The notes below the pieces were generated by a model. The model had not been told where the DNA came from. It saw nothing but the letters and a program-made list of their open reading frames with translations, and ran no database searches. From a virus: a DNA stretch of 53,802 nucleotides. The number at the start of each line of letters is the position of its first letter. Positions within the stretch are counted from its first letter, which is position 1. The translations under genes and the position numbers were made by a program. The stretch covers positions 1 through 53,802 of IMG/VR virus record IMGVR_UViG_3300030107_003607; one strand, written 5' to 3'. Below are positions 47,514 through 53,802 of the stretch, piece after piece.

Positions 47514-47597
47514 ATGTTCTTATTTCTAATATGGTATAAGCGCCATCTAAAAAAGAGAATAGAGAAAAATAATTTTGGTAGAAGAGAAGAATGGTAA
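47514..47597 (+). CDS. Possible basic micro-protein, 27 residues
   Basis: Short ORF (MFLFLIWYKRHLKKRIEK...) with a hydrophobic start and basic tail in a 116-bp gap; no strong ribosome site (AGATAAGATAAAA). May be real or chance. Confidence 0.3.
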   Translation: MFLFLIWYKRHLKKRIEKNNFGRREEW

Positions 47598-47622
47598 TAC
47601 TTATATATAAACGGAGAATGTT

Positions 47623-47928
47623 ATGTGGTTAGATAATAATAAATCTTATTTAGTTTTTGGTAAACAATTAAATAATATAATAATTGTATTACAGATGATG
47701 AGTGATAAGTATCCAGATATTGAGAACCTTAATACATTTATACAATCATTGAAAGATATGAGGTCTTATGAAGATATGTTAGATGAGTTTATATATGGTG
47801 ACCAAAGAACATATCCAGATGAGAAAAGGAAAGTTGGTAAAAGAGATGTTATGACATTAGATGAGATAATGAATGATTTACAATTAAGATTTATGGATGA
47901 GAGAGATAAGAACAATGGAAAAAATTGA
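47623..47928 (+). CDS. Hypothetical helical protein, 101 residues
   Basis: Not recognised. GGAG site 7-8 bp upstream. Hydrophobic helix KQLNNIIIVLQMM followed by acidic helices (NLNTFIQSLKDM, YEDMLDEFIYG, TLDEIMNDLQLRFMDE). Overlaps the VOC gene by 14 bp. Confidence 0.6.
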   Translation: MWLDNNKSYLVFGKQLNNIIIVLQMMSDKYPDIENLNTFIQSLKDMRSYEDMLDEFIYGDQRTYPDEKRKVGKRDVMTLDEIMNDLQLRFMDERDKNNGKN

Positions 47929-48208
47929 CCACATAGGTATTGTAGTAACTAATATCAATCACGCAGTTAAATGGTATACTGATAAGTTTGATTGTAAAGT
48001 AAACTATCAGGATAATAGTTGGGCTGAATTACAATTCGATAATATTAAACTGGCTTTGGTATTACCACAAGACCATCCAGCACACATAGCATTTGAATCG
48101 GATGACTTAACCAATCCAACCAAACACAGAGATGGTTCTGAATCAGTTTACGACCACGATACATTTGGTAATATAATAGAATATATAAGGTATGAGAAAA
48201 GTAGTTAG
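47915..48208 (+). CDS. Glyoxalase/VOC-fold protein
   Basis: A 97-residue VOC (glyoxalase/bleomycin-resistance) protein: IDHIGIVVTNINHAVKWYTDKFDC at the start is the classic beta-alpha-beta opening with metal-ligand His, WAELQFDNIKLALVLP the second strand pair, HIAFESDD the second metal His region, and the end DTFGNIIEYIRY carries the Glu ligand of D-PDGN-x-hEl. ATG 47915 is preferred. Substrate unknown; such proteins can detoxify aldehydes or resist antibiotics. Confidence 0.88.
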   Translation: MEKIDHIGIVVTNINHAVKWYTDKFDCKVNYQDNSWAELQFDNIKLALVLPQDHPAHIAFESDDLTNPTKHRDGSESVYDHDTFGNIIEYIRYEKSS

Positions 48209-48311
48209 AAACGAAGAACAAATAGAATATATCGTAATTGGAATGTTTATTGGCATAACAATTGGATTTGTAGTAGGATTAATATTTAAAGAATATATAT
48301 TTTATTTATAA
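48192..48311 (+). CDS. Membrane micro-protein, 39 residues
   Basis: ORF overlapping the VOC gene end. Charged start (MRKVVRNEEQ), then one membrane span (YIVIGMFIGITIGFVVGLIF) and a short aromatic tail. AAGG lies close before ATG 48192. Plausible but small. Confidence 0.48.
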   Translation: MRKVVRNEEQIEYIVIGMFIGITIGFVVGLIFKEYIFYL

Positions 48312-48318
48312 AAAAGTC

Positions 48319-48348
48319 TTGACTCATATACGATTTACCTGTTATATT
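48319..48348 (+). promoter_or_regulatory. Sigma70-type promoter G of the repeated family
   Basis: TTGACT (48319-48324), 18-bp spacer, TATATT (48343-48348), prefix AAAAAGTC. It drives the HAD phosphatase gene at 48369; its predicted start site near 48355 lies just before GAGGTT, the ribosome site. Confidence 0.83.
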
Positions 48349-48368
48349 TGGTTGTTATGAGGTTAAAA

Positions 48369-48881
48369 ATGAAAAATAAAAAAACAGTTATATTTGATTT
48401 AGATGGTACACTTGCTAATATTGATGTTAGGAGAGATAAGTCTCTTAAACCTAATGGTAGGTTAAATTGGGATATATTTGCCGCACCATCTTCTATTATG
48501 GATTGGGATAAACCAAATCCACCAGTAATTAAAATGGCTCAGATGTTTAAGGCCGATGGATTTAAGATTGTCATCTTTTCTGGCAGAAACGATAGAGGTT
48601 TCCACGCTACTAAAGATTGGTTAAAGATACACAGAGTACCATTTGACTTATTGATTCTTAGACCCGATAAGTTCAAAGCTGACTCGTGGCCGATTGCTGA
48701 TGGTAATCCAGCTACACCTGATATGAGATTTATGCCAGATGAAATCCTAAAGAAAAAGATGTTAGATGCTTTCGTAGATATTGATGATGTCTTTTTAGTT
48801 GTGGATGACAGAGATAAGGTTGTAAAGATGTGGAGAGACTTAGGACTTAATACGTTTCAGGTGGCACCAGGAGATTTTTAA
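48369..48881 (+). CDS. HAD phosphatase, polynucleotide-kinase 3'-phosphatase-like
   Basis: A 170-residue HAD-superfamily phosphatase resembling the C-terminal domain of T4 polynucleotide kinase (PseT), which removes 3'-phosphates from nucleic acid ends. Seen: motif I VIFDLDGTLANID (8-20), motif II IVIFSGRNDRGF (about 73-84), and motif IV VFLVVDDRDKVVKMWRDLGL near 143-162. The kinase half of PseT is missing. The start is ATG 48369, as promoter G makes an earlier start improbable. Another HAD substrate is possible. Confidence 0.82.
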   Translation: MKNKKTVIFDLDGTLANIDVRRDKSLKPNGRLNWDIFAAPSSIMDWDKPNPPVIKMAQMFKADGFKIVIFSGRNDRGFHATKDWLKIHRVPFDLLILRPDKFKADSWPIADGNPATPDMRFMPDEILKKKMLDAFVDIDDVFLVVDDRDKVVKMWRDLGLNTFQVAPGDF

Positions 48882-48889
48882 AAAAAGTC

Positions 48890-48919
48890 TTGACTTGTAT
48901 TACAATTATGTGTTATATT
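48890..48919 (+). promoter_or_regulatory. Sigma70-type promoter H of the repeated family
   Basis: TTGACT (48890-48895), 18-bp spacer, TATATT (48914-48919), prefix AAAAAAGTC and spacer start TGTAT. Leads to AAAGGG and ATG 48947. Confidence 0.83.
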
Positions 48920-48946
48920 TACATATCAAATAAAGGGAAAAAATAA

Positions 48947-49291
48947 ATGACTTATGTTTATGAAAAACAATTGGGAAAATATGATTCTTCCACAAACTTC
49001 TATGGGGATAAACTCATAGTGGAGTATGTGTTTTCTTCAGTTGATAATTGCATCAAAGTTGTCGAGATGACAAGGGTTGGTGAGAATGAGTTTGGTGAAG
49101 TTGTTAATAACTTTCATAGGATGAATTGGATGAGTAAAGAAGGACAGGCTTCTTTGATGGAAGAGTTGGAAAGGGATATGACAGATAGGATGTGTGGTAC
49201 TGGTAATCATAGTATAGAGAATGATTTAGAGATTGCCAATGTGGAAGCAGATTGGTTGTTACAAAAAGCAGAATTACATTATGGAATATAG
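48947..49291 (+). CDS. Hypothetical protein, 114 residues
   Basis: Not recognised. First gene after promoter H, so probably early. Strand-rich N-terminus (LIVEYVFSSVDNCIKVVEMTRVG) and helical C-terminus (ASLMEELERDMTDRM; NVEADWLLQKAELHYG). It overlaps the next gene by 11 bp. Confidence 0.6.
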   Translation: MTYVYEKQLGKYDSSTNFYGDKLIVEYVFSSVDNCIKVVEMTRVGENEFGEVVNNFHRMNWMSKEGQASLMEELERDMTDRMCGTGNHSIENDLEIANVEADWLLQKAELHYGI

Positions 49292-49508
49292 GTTAGGTAG
49301 TATAAATGCCACATTGGTTGGCGAAGAGTTAGAATATGACAATGGTCAGAGTGAATGGCTAATAAGTTATTTGGCTAAGTATGATTGGGAAAATCAAGCC
49401 CCACATAGTACAGAAGATGCTTTCAAAATTGGTAAAGTAATAAAGTACTTTGGATATGATTGGCAAGACATTGAAAATGAAGCAAGAGAAATAGAGGCAA
49501 ATAAATGA
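49281..49508 (+). CDS. Hypothetical protein, 75 residues
   Basis: Not recognised. Starts MEYRLGSINATLVGEELEYDN at ATG 49281 (a longer frame from 49233 lies within the previous gene). Contains an aromatic stretch (WLISYLAKYDWENQ) and an acidic helix (DWQDIENEAREIEANK). Coupled by 4 bp to the next gene. Confidence 0.55.
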   Translation: MEYRLGSINATLVGEELEYDNGQSEWLISYLAKYDWENQAPHSTEDAFKIGKVIKYFGYDWQDIENEAREIEANK

Positions 49509-49741
49509 GTAAATTAAAAGAACTATATGATTTGGTAATTGATATTGAGTGTGAATTAGATGACGCCTATTATGCAATACCTGAGTATGATTGTAATAGT
49601 GATGGTAAGAGTAACATTGACGGCGCTCGTTGTTCCGTATACAATCTTAAAGATGTGATTGAAAAAGCTATCGTAGAAGAAACCAACAGAAAAGATATAC
49701 CTGGCTTTGAAGGAACTATGGGAGCATTAGAGAATTTATGA
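49505..49741 (+). CDS. Acidic hypothetical protein, 78 residues
   Basis: Not recognised. An acidic helical protein (LKELYDLVIDIECELDDAYYAIPEYDC; CSVYNLKDVIEKAIVEE) ending GFEGTMGALENL. ATGA overlaps on both sides show it is part of a coupled run. Confidence 0.55.
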   Translation: MSKLKELYDLVIDIECELDDAYYAIPEYDCNSDGKSNIDGARCSVYNLKDVIEKAIVEETNRKDIPGFEGTMGALENL

Positions 49742-49953
49742 ATCTCTTAGAAAAAATAATTGATACATTTGATGGTGAGATTATGCAAGATAATAAATGG
49801 AGAGTTGATGGTTCTAAAGGGAATCATTACACAGTAGAGTGGCATCCATTTCATCATCATTATAGTTGTAATTGTAAAGGTTATATGTTCAGAAAAAAGT
49901 GTAGACATATTAATGAATTAAGCGAATCATTTAGAAATAGAATAAAAAACTAG
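49738..49953 (+). CDS. SWIM zinc-finger protein
   Basis: A 71-residue protein whose C-terminal half has the SWIM pattern CxC-x(n)-CxH: YSCNCKGYMFRKKCRHINEL (about 43-62), preceded by HYTVEWHPFHHH, where additional strands usually sit. SWIM domains bind DNA or proteins. Its small size means the domain stands alone. Starts at ATG overlapping the upstream TGA. Confidence 0.85.
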   Translation: MNLLEKIIDTFDGEIMQDNKWRVDGSKGNHYTVEWHPFHHHYSCNCKGYMFRKKCRHINELSESFRNRIKN

Positions 49954-49961
49954 GAGAGGTT

Positions 49962-50180
49962 ATGATAGAGATACAAAAAAATAGCCGAGAGGTTATTCGT
50001 ATATCTGAATCTGAATATGAGGGTCACAAGTTTGTAGACTTACGTGTTTGGTATAATGATAATGGAGAAATGAAACCAACAAAAAAAGGTATATCATTTA
50101 ATCCATCAAAAGCTAAAGAGGTAGTTGAGGGAATACTGAGTGTTGTAGAAAAAGCTAATTGGGATAGTTTCAATGACTAA
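49962..50180 (+). CDS. PC4/YdbC-like ssDNA-binding protein
   Basis: A 72-residue protein with the PC4 transcriptional-coactivator pattern: EVIRISESEYEGHKFVDLRVWYNDNGEMKPTKKGISF (in pieces: strand with ISESEYEG, strand VDLRVWY, turn, then PTKKGISF) followed by a C-terminal helix (KAKEVVEGILSVVEKANW). Family members bind single-stranded DNA as dimers and influence transcription or replication. AGGAGAGG is 4 bp upstream of ATG 49962. Overlaps the next gene by 8 bp. Confidence 0.85.
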   Translation: MIEIQKNSREVIRISESEYEGHKFVDLRVWYNDNGEMKPTKKGISFNPSKAKEVVEGILSVVEKANWDSFND

Positions 50181-50517
50181 GTTATGGTTAGCAATTATCG
50201 CACAGGTTCTTGGTTCGTTGATAGCGTTCTATCAGTTGCAAGGACATTATGTATATCCACAATATAAGTTTTTAAAAAGTATGTGGTGGGTGTATCTAAC
50301 AAGTATCCCTATAGCACCATTATTCTTTTATAGTACCAAATGGTCGTTTGAACATTTCGGTGCTTTTTGGAATATGAGATTAGCTGGATTCGGTATTGGT
50401 ACGATCGTATTTGGTTTTATGGCTTGGGGATTAATAGGAGAAATGCCAACATTAAAAACTATTGTTTGTTTACTATTGGCATTGGCTATAATATTAATAC
50501 AGGTTACAAATTTATGA
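50173..50517 (+). CDS. Multi-pass membrane protein, SMR/EamA-like
   Basis: A 114-residue protein with about four membrane spans: LWLAIIAQVLGSLIAFY, WWVYLTSIPIAPLFFY, LAGFGIGTIVFGFMAWGLIGE and TIVCLLLALAIILIQVT. The size and the GE in the third/fourth region recall small multidrug-resistance/EamA half-proteins. Its stop overlaps the ATG of another membrane protein, so the two could form a pair. Function inferred only from topology. Confidence 0.65.
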   Translation: MTKLWLAIIAQVLGSLIAFYQLQGHYVYPQYKFLKSMWWVYLTSIPIAPLFFYSTKWSFEHFGAFWNMRLAGFGIGTIVFGFMAWGLIGEMPTLKTIVCLLLALAIILIQVTNL

Positions 50518-50834
50518 TAGCAGAATATTTCTTAATGGGAGTTATTGCTCCCTCATTTCTAAACTTATTACACTTAGTTCTGAATGTTTATATAGTAGTT
50601 GCAAGAGGTAATGTATTGAGTTTAGGATTTACAGGTATAAGTTTCTTAACTAAAACAATGGGAATGATTTTCTTTACTTGGTTGGGTGTATCTATATTGG
50701 GATTAGACTATAGAATATATGTACCGATACTTTGTTTCTTTTGGTTCTTCTCTCATATAGCAGAAGCATTTGTGATACAACATTATATGGAAAAGAATGT
50801 TCCTAAGTGGATACAGGACATGCAATTAAAATGA
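50514..50834 (+). CDS. Multi-pass membrane protein, 106 residues
   Basis: About three membrane spans (FLMGVIAPSFLNLLHLVLNVYIVVA; TMGMIFFTWLGVSILGL; IYVPILCFFWFFSHIAEAFVI) and a basic C-terminal tail (MEKNVPKWIQDMQLK). ATG 50514 overlaps the preceding TGA. Not recognised; topology suggests a partner of the upstream membrane protein. Confidence 0.6.
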   Translation: MIAEYFLMGVIAPSFLNLLHLVLNVYIVVARGNVLSLGFTGISFLTKTMGMIFFTWLGVSILGLDYRIYVPILCFFWFFSHIAEAFVIQHYMEKNVPKWIQDMQLK

Positions 50835-51274
50835 GCAAACCAAACGATTGGATATTGAAAAGATTAGAAAGACTAATCAAACTACTTAAGCATAATAATT
50901 CTGATGTTAAACCTACCGATGATGAATTGTTTTCACACGAATTAATAGAAGCACAAGAGATGTATAATAAAGTAAATGGAGATGATCTTAGAAGTGTTTG
51001 GGAAATGAGTGGTTTGATGAAAGATGCCAATAGGATATGGAGAACACAAAGAAAAATATATAATGGTGAATTGGATAATAATTGGGAAGCTGTTTTATTA
51101 GGTGAAGTTGAAGATTTTTTAGAAAAGAACCAAAAAATAAATGCTATAAAACATTATAGAAATGAAATGGCTAACCGAGTGTTCGGAAAAGAACCACCTG
51201 GTTTAAAGGAATCAAAAGAATTTGTAGATGGTGTACAAAAAGATATGATTAATAGAGGAATATTAAAAACTTAG
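50831..51274 (+). CDS. Hypothetical helical protein, 147 residues
   Basis: Not recognised. All-helical and charged (ILKRLERLIKLLKHNN; DLRSVWEMSGLMKDANRIWRTQRKIY; KHYRNEMANRVFGKEPPG). ATG 50831 overlaps the upstream TGA (ATGA). The regular helix pattern could mean a structural or chaperone role. Confidence 0.58.
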   Translation: MSKPNDWILKRLERLIKLLKHNNSDVKPTDDELFSHELIEAQEMYNKVNGDDLRSVWEMSGLMKDANRIWRTQRKIYNGELDNNWEAVLLGEVEDFLEKNQKINAIKHYRNEMANRVFGKEPPGLKESKEFVDGVQKDMINRGILKT

Positions 51275-51325
51275 TTTCTTTATATTTATTCATAGAACAA
51301 TAACGCGTAAATTGGAGATAGTATT

Positions 51326-51553
51326 ATGAAATCAATACTAACAGGTATACTTTCTTTAGTAATCTTCTTCGGTGCTGTTCCAACAGTTCAAGCAGTACCA
51401 GCTAAGTGTGCATATACGAGTGAAATGACTTGTGAGATGGCATGCGCAGATGAAGATGTAAAAAAGAAGAAAAAGAAAAAAGGTAAGAAATTATCTGAAA
51501 AGGGCAAAAAGAAGAAGAAAGGTTTCTTCTCTAAAGTCTTTGGAAGTAAGTAG
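51326..51553 (+). CDS. Secreted lysine-rich small protein
   Basis: A 75-residue protein with a clean signal peptide: MKSILTGILSLVIFFGAVPTVQA, AQA-type cleavage before VPAKC. The mature part has four cysteine-containing positions (CAYTSEMTCEMACADE) followed by long lysine runs (KKKKKKKGKK; GKKKKKG) and FFSKVFGSK. GGAG lies 9 bp upstream. A periplasmic, highly basic peptide could bind LPS or nucleic acid; function unknown. Confidence 0.62.
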   Translation: MKSILTGILSLVIFFGAVPTVQAVPAKCAYTSEMTCEMACADEDVKKKKKKKGKKLSEKGKKKKKGFFSKVFGSK

Positions 51554-51559
51554 TATGAA

Positions 51560-51601
51560 ATTATCAGAGGTAATTATGAGTATTATCTCTGATAATATTT
51601 T
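51560..51601 (+). terminator. 10-bp perfect inverted repeat, probable terminator
   Basis: ATTATCAGAG (51560-51569) and CTCTGATAAT (51587-51596) are perfect complements around a 17-base interior that can pair further (TAAT/ATTA). ATTTT follows. It separates the secreted-protein gene from the virion-type gene at 51612. A 17-codon ORF (51555 on) overlaps it and is not believed. Confidence 0.6.
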
Positions 51602-51611
51602 AGGATAAAAA

Positions 51612-52082
51612 ATGAGAGAGTCAGTAAAAAGATTTATAGAAGCTTGTCAAAAAGGATATATGACACATCCAACACGTAAGACTAAAGTTATGTTTGGTAA
51701 GAGATATAGAAACTGCGTGAAAAAAGAAGGTGTGAATAGTAAAGTTACTACAGAACAGGCTATGAAAATTATAGGAGATGTTTGTGTAAATTGTGGTGAC
51801 TTTGCAAATGAAAATTTAAGAAAGTGGTTTAGTGACAGATGGGTAAACATTGGTAAGAAGAAAAAAGGTGGCGGACATCCTCCTTGTGGAACAAGTGGTA
51901 AGAAGAGAGGGTATGCTAAATGTGTACCAGCATCTAAAGCTGCTAGTATGACAAAGAAACAAAAAGCTAGTGCTACTCGTAGAAAAAGAGCTGCCCAAAA
52001 TAAAGCTGGTAGAGGTGGTACATCAAATATAAAAGGTGGTGGTAAGAAACCAATAAGAGTTTCTACCAAACCAAAGAAGTAG
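51612..52082 (+). CDS. DUF5872-like basic protein, probably virion-associated
   Basis: A 156-residue, very basic protein. The centre RKWFSDRWVNIGKKKKGGGHPPCGTSGKKRGYAKCVPASKAASM (in pieces: WFSDRWVNI, HPPCGTSGKKRGYAKCVP) follows the DUF5872 pattern of W-x-x-I...PPCGRS...YPKC-x-P found in marine phage and virus proteins. A cysteine pair CVNC lies near 57 and the C-terminus is a lysine/glycine-rich tail (GGGKKPIRVSTKPKK). The basic charge fits a packaged DNA-associated protein. Its exact role is not known. Confidence 0.75.
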   Translation: MRESVKRFIEACQKGYMTHPTRKTKVMFGKRYRNCVKKEGVNSKVTTEQAMKIIGDVCVNCGDFANENLRKWFSDRWVNIGKKKKGGGHPPCGTSGKKRGYAKCVPASKAASMTKKQKASATRRKRAAQNKAGRGGTSNIKGGGKKPIRVSTKPKK

Positions 52083-52091
52083 GAGAGTAAA

Positions 52092-52715
52092 ATGAAATTA
52101 GAAGAGTTGGTAGGGAAACCGATTACAGAGGCTCAGTTTGATGAAGCCGCAGGAAAGAAAGATGCTTGCTACCACAAAGTAAAAGCTCGTTATGATGTAT
52201 GGCCATCTGCATATGCTAGTGGTGCTCTCGTAAAGTGTCGTAAGGTTGGCGCTGCTAATTGGGGAAATAAATCTAAGAAAGAATCCGTAGAAGAAGCCAG
52301 AGGAACTTGTTGGGTAGGCTACCAACAGGTAGGTATGAAGAAAAAAGGTGGTAAGATGGTGCCCAATTGTGTTAAAGAAATCTATGAAATATTTTATGAA
52401 GAAGATGGTAAAGCCCACGGATATACATTTGAACATATCAGAGAAAATGATTTGAACGAAGCAGAATATCAAGGCCGTAAAGTTAAGTTGGGTAAACCAA
52501 TGAGAGGTGATGTAAAGAAGTTTAAAGTATATGTAAAGAATCCAGCTGGTAATGTTGTAAAAGTAAACTTTGGGCAAGGTAAGAAAAATCCAGGCGGAAC
52601 TATGAGAATCCGTAAATCTAATCCTAAAGCTAGAGCTAACTTTAGAGCCAGACACAATTGTGATAGTCCAGGTCCAAGACATAAAGCTCGTTACTGGAGT
52701 TGTAGAAAATGGTAA
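52092..52715 (+). CDS. Virion-type basic protein with repeated Cys-containing modules
   Basis: A 207-residue protein built of small modules: ACYHKVKARYDVWPSAYASGALVKCRKVGAANW near the start (a C-YHKVK...YPSAYASGALVKCRKVG unit common in marine phage structural proteins), a short TCWVGYQQVGMKKKGGKMVPNC unit, and a C-terminal RIRKSNPKARANFRARHNC...ARYWSCRKW unit, also recurrent in phage head-related proteins. Sequences ITE-A, IRE-N and LNE-A fit the (I/L)-x-E cleavage rule of T4-type prohead proteases, so it may be processed in the head. GGAG lies 7-8 bp upstream. Confidence 0.68.
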   Translation: MKLEELVGKPITEAQFDEAAGKKDACYHKVKARYDVWPSAYASGALVKCRKVGAANWGNKSKKESVEEARGTCWVGYQQVGMKKKGGKMVPNCVKEIYEIFYEEDGKAHGYTFEHIRENDLNEAEYQGRKVKLGKPMRGDVKKFKVYVKNPAGNVVKVNFGQGKKNPGGTMRIRKSNPKARANFRARHNCDSPGPRHKARYWSCRKW

Positions 52716-53802
52716 AACTAAAAGATATTGTTGAAAATGTACAAATAGGTAAAGTATACACAGATAAAGATAGACCACCATTCAAAGCAGAGGGTACTTG
52801 TGGTTATGGTATTGGTGGCAAATTAGGAGAAGAACCAGCAGGTCCACATTTGTTAAAGAAAAAGAAAAAAGATGTAAATGAAAAAGTAGATACTGAAATG
52901 AAAAAGATATATCAGCTTCTTATAAAGTATGGTAATAATGCAAAAGATGCAGCGGCTATGATTAAAAAGAATTTAAAGTATGTAAATAAAACATACAGAA
53001 ATTCAACACCAAGAGGTAAGGCTATAGCACTTGTAGGACTTTCTAGTATAGGTGAATCCGTTGATTTCAAAAAAGCACACAAAAAATTTAAAGAGACAGG
53101 TGAACTTCCACCACATCTAAAAAAGTTAGTAAAAGATTTAGATAAAGTAAAGGTAAAACATAAAGTTAAAAACATTGTTGTTCCTGGTTTAGAGTGGATG
53201 TCGAAGATTAAAGAAGCTGTGAATGAACAACAAAAAAGACAAGCAAGTGATATACGAAATAAGTTTGACCAAGCTTATTTAAAATTCTCAAGAGAAGTTA
53301 GAGATGTAATTAAAATGATTGATAGGTATTCAGGTGATAAAACAGACGGAAAGATTATAGATAAAGCATATTCAAAAGGTCTTATTCCACTTGATAAATT
53401 AATGCAGTCGTGGGCAGCTGGTCAATATAAAAATCCAAATCTAAGTGAATCAGTAAATGAAGATGTATACATTGGATATTATAAAAATAAAAAAGTAAAA
53501 GTCAATGCTAAATCAGATAAAGATGCTAAAAAACAAATAATCTCTAAATTGAATATTCCTAAAGGAGATTTAGATAGAGCTTCAATGATAAATCATACTA
53601 AAAATAGTCCTGTAGCTGAAGCTGGTATGGAATTGAATAAACTCAAAGATGCTATCAAAATGTTTCAAAAGAAAATAGAGAAGCAAGGTAGAGTAACTAA
53701 TGCGAGAGATGAAGAACACCTAAAGAATCTAATAAAGGTTTACAAACAAATGGGTGGTAAAGGTGTTAAAGAATCCGTAAATGAAAATGTAGCACCTAAT
53801 CA
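52709..53802 (+). CDS. Large lysine-rich protein, partial, possible internal head protein
   Basis: Open reading frame from ATG 52709 (overlapping the upstream stop, ATGGTAA) to the window end without a stop: at least 364 residues. It is helical and lysine-rich, with a short glycine segment near the start (CGYGIGGKLGEEPAG). Recurrent ESVNE/EAVNE strings occur in spaced positions (IKEAVNEQ, LSESVNED, VKESVNEN), each preceded by an (I/L/V)-x-E tripeptide like the target of T4 prohead protease. This hints at a scaffold or internal protein cut into peptides. No family is recognised and the C-terminus is missing. Confidence 0.7.
   Translation, partial: MVKLKDIVENVQIGKVYTDKDRPPFKAEGTCGYGIGGKLGEEPAGPHLLKKKKKDVNEKVDTEMKKIYQLLIKYGNNAKDAAAMIKKNLKYVNKTYRNSTPRGKAIALVGLSSIGESVDFKKAHKKFKETGELPPHLKKLVKDLDKVKVKHKVKNIVVPGLEWMSKIKEAVNEQQKRQASDIRNKFDQAYLKFSREVRDVIKMIDRYSGDKTDGKIIDKAYSKGLIPLDKLMQSWAAGQYKNPNLSESVNEDVYIGYYKNKKVKVNAKSDKDAKKQIISKLNIPKGDLDRASMINHTKNSPVAEAGMELNKLKDAIKMFQKKIEKQGRVTNARDEEHLKNLIKVYKQMGGKGVKESVNENVAPN

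Noticed and set aside
51555-51608. 17-codon ORF over the inverted repeat at 51560
   Set aside because: Its coding potential is explained by the palindrome, and it lacks a clear ribosome site.
52098-52781. Long minus-strand ORF (227 codons)
   Set aside because: Antisense of two basic + strand genes; hydrophobic low-complexity composition, as expected from the complement of lysine-rich codons.
1-53802. CRISPR arrays, insertion sequences, integrase or attachment sites
   Set aside because: No regularly spaced direct repeats, transposase or recombinase motifs were seen on either strand.

Overview
The window reads as a 53.8-kb piece of an AT-rich, T4-like tailed phage (myovirus) genome. The evidence is a family-B DNA polymerase C-terminus followed by a T4-type sliding clamp (gp45-like), clamp-loader ATPase (gp44-like) and clamp-loader small subunit (gp62-like). 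There is also a UVDE repair endonuclease, a string of very small overlapping genes, and virion-type genes at the right end. Nearly all genes are on the + strand. Strong AGGAG/AAGGAG ribosome sites, TTGACT/TATATT promoters, lipoprotein-type signal sequences and LPS-type heptose genes suggest a Gram-negative, sigma70-using host. A marine host is plausible but is only an inference. No integrase, transposase, CRISPR array or canonical tRNA was found.

Layout. (1) 1-6.3 kb: replication cluster, interrupted by two Mom-like DNA-modification genes, an HldE-like sugar kinase and a zinc ribbon, ending with an Nmad1-type nucleotide-modification gene. (2) 6.3-8.7 kb: PD-(D/E)XK/Fe-S nuclease, SLOG-like protein and small ORFs. 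(3) 8.7-36.3 kb: an almost unbroken, translationally coupled run of glycan genes. It holds about a dozen glycosyltransferases (GT4, GT2, GT9, DUF616- and DUF5672-like), HldD-like, PseB/CapD-like, RmlD-like and GalE-like dehydratases/epimerases, a DegT aminotransferase, sugar cupins, an Fe(II)/2OG oxygenase and six methyltransferase domains. In its centre is a complete-looking phosphonate pathway: bifunctional nucleotidyltransferase-PEP mutase, split phosphonopyruvate decarboxylase, Fe-alcohol dehydrogenase. (4) 36.3-51 kb: an accessory region of small genes read from a family of near-identical promoters (-35 TTGACT, 18-bp spacer, -10 TATATT). It includes a third Mom-like gene, two structured non-coding stretches (40.4 and 42.8-43.3 kb), a degenerate HNH/HTH protein, UVDE, a sulfotransferase, a HAD phosphatase, a SWIM protein and a PC4-like protein. 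(5) 51.3-53.8 kb: lysine-rich, probably virion-associated proteins (one with a DUF5872-like region), the last running off the window.

How the genes may work together (inference): region 3 would build and decorate a glycan. Heptose-type sugar is made by the kinase and epimerase and transferred by GT9 enzymes; deoxy-, amino- and C-methyl sugars come from the 24.7-33 kb genes. The phosphonate branch would turn PEP into phosphonoacetaldehyde and then 2-hydroxyethylphosphonate, which the fused nucleotidyltransferase could activate and the adjacent alkaline-phosphatase-superfamily protein could attach. The target could be the virion, hypermodified DNA or the host surface; the sequence does not say. 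The Mom-like and Nmad1 genes suggest that the phage DNA is also modified.
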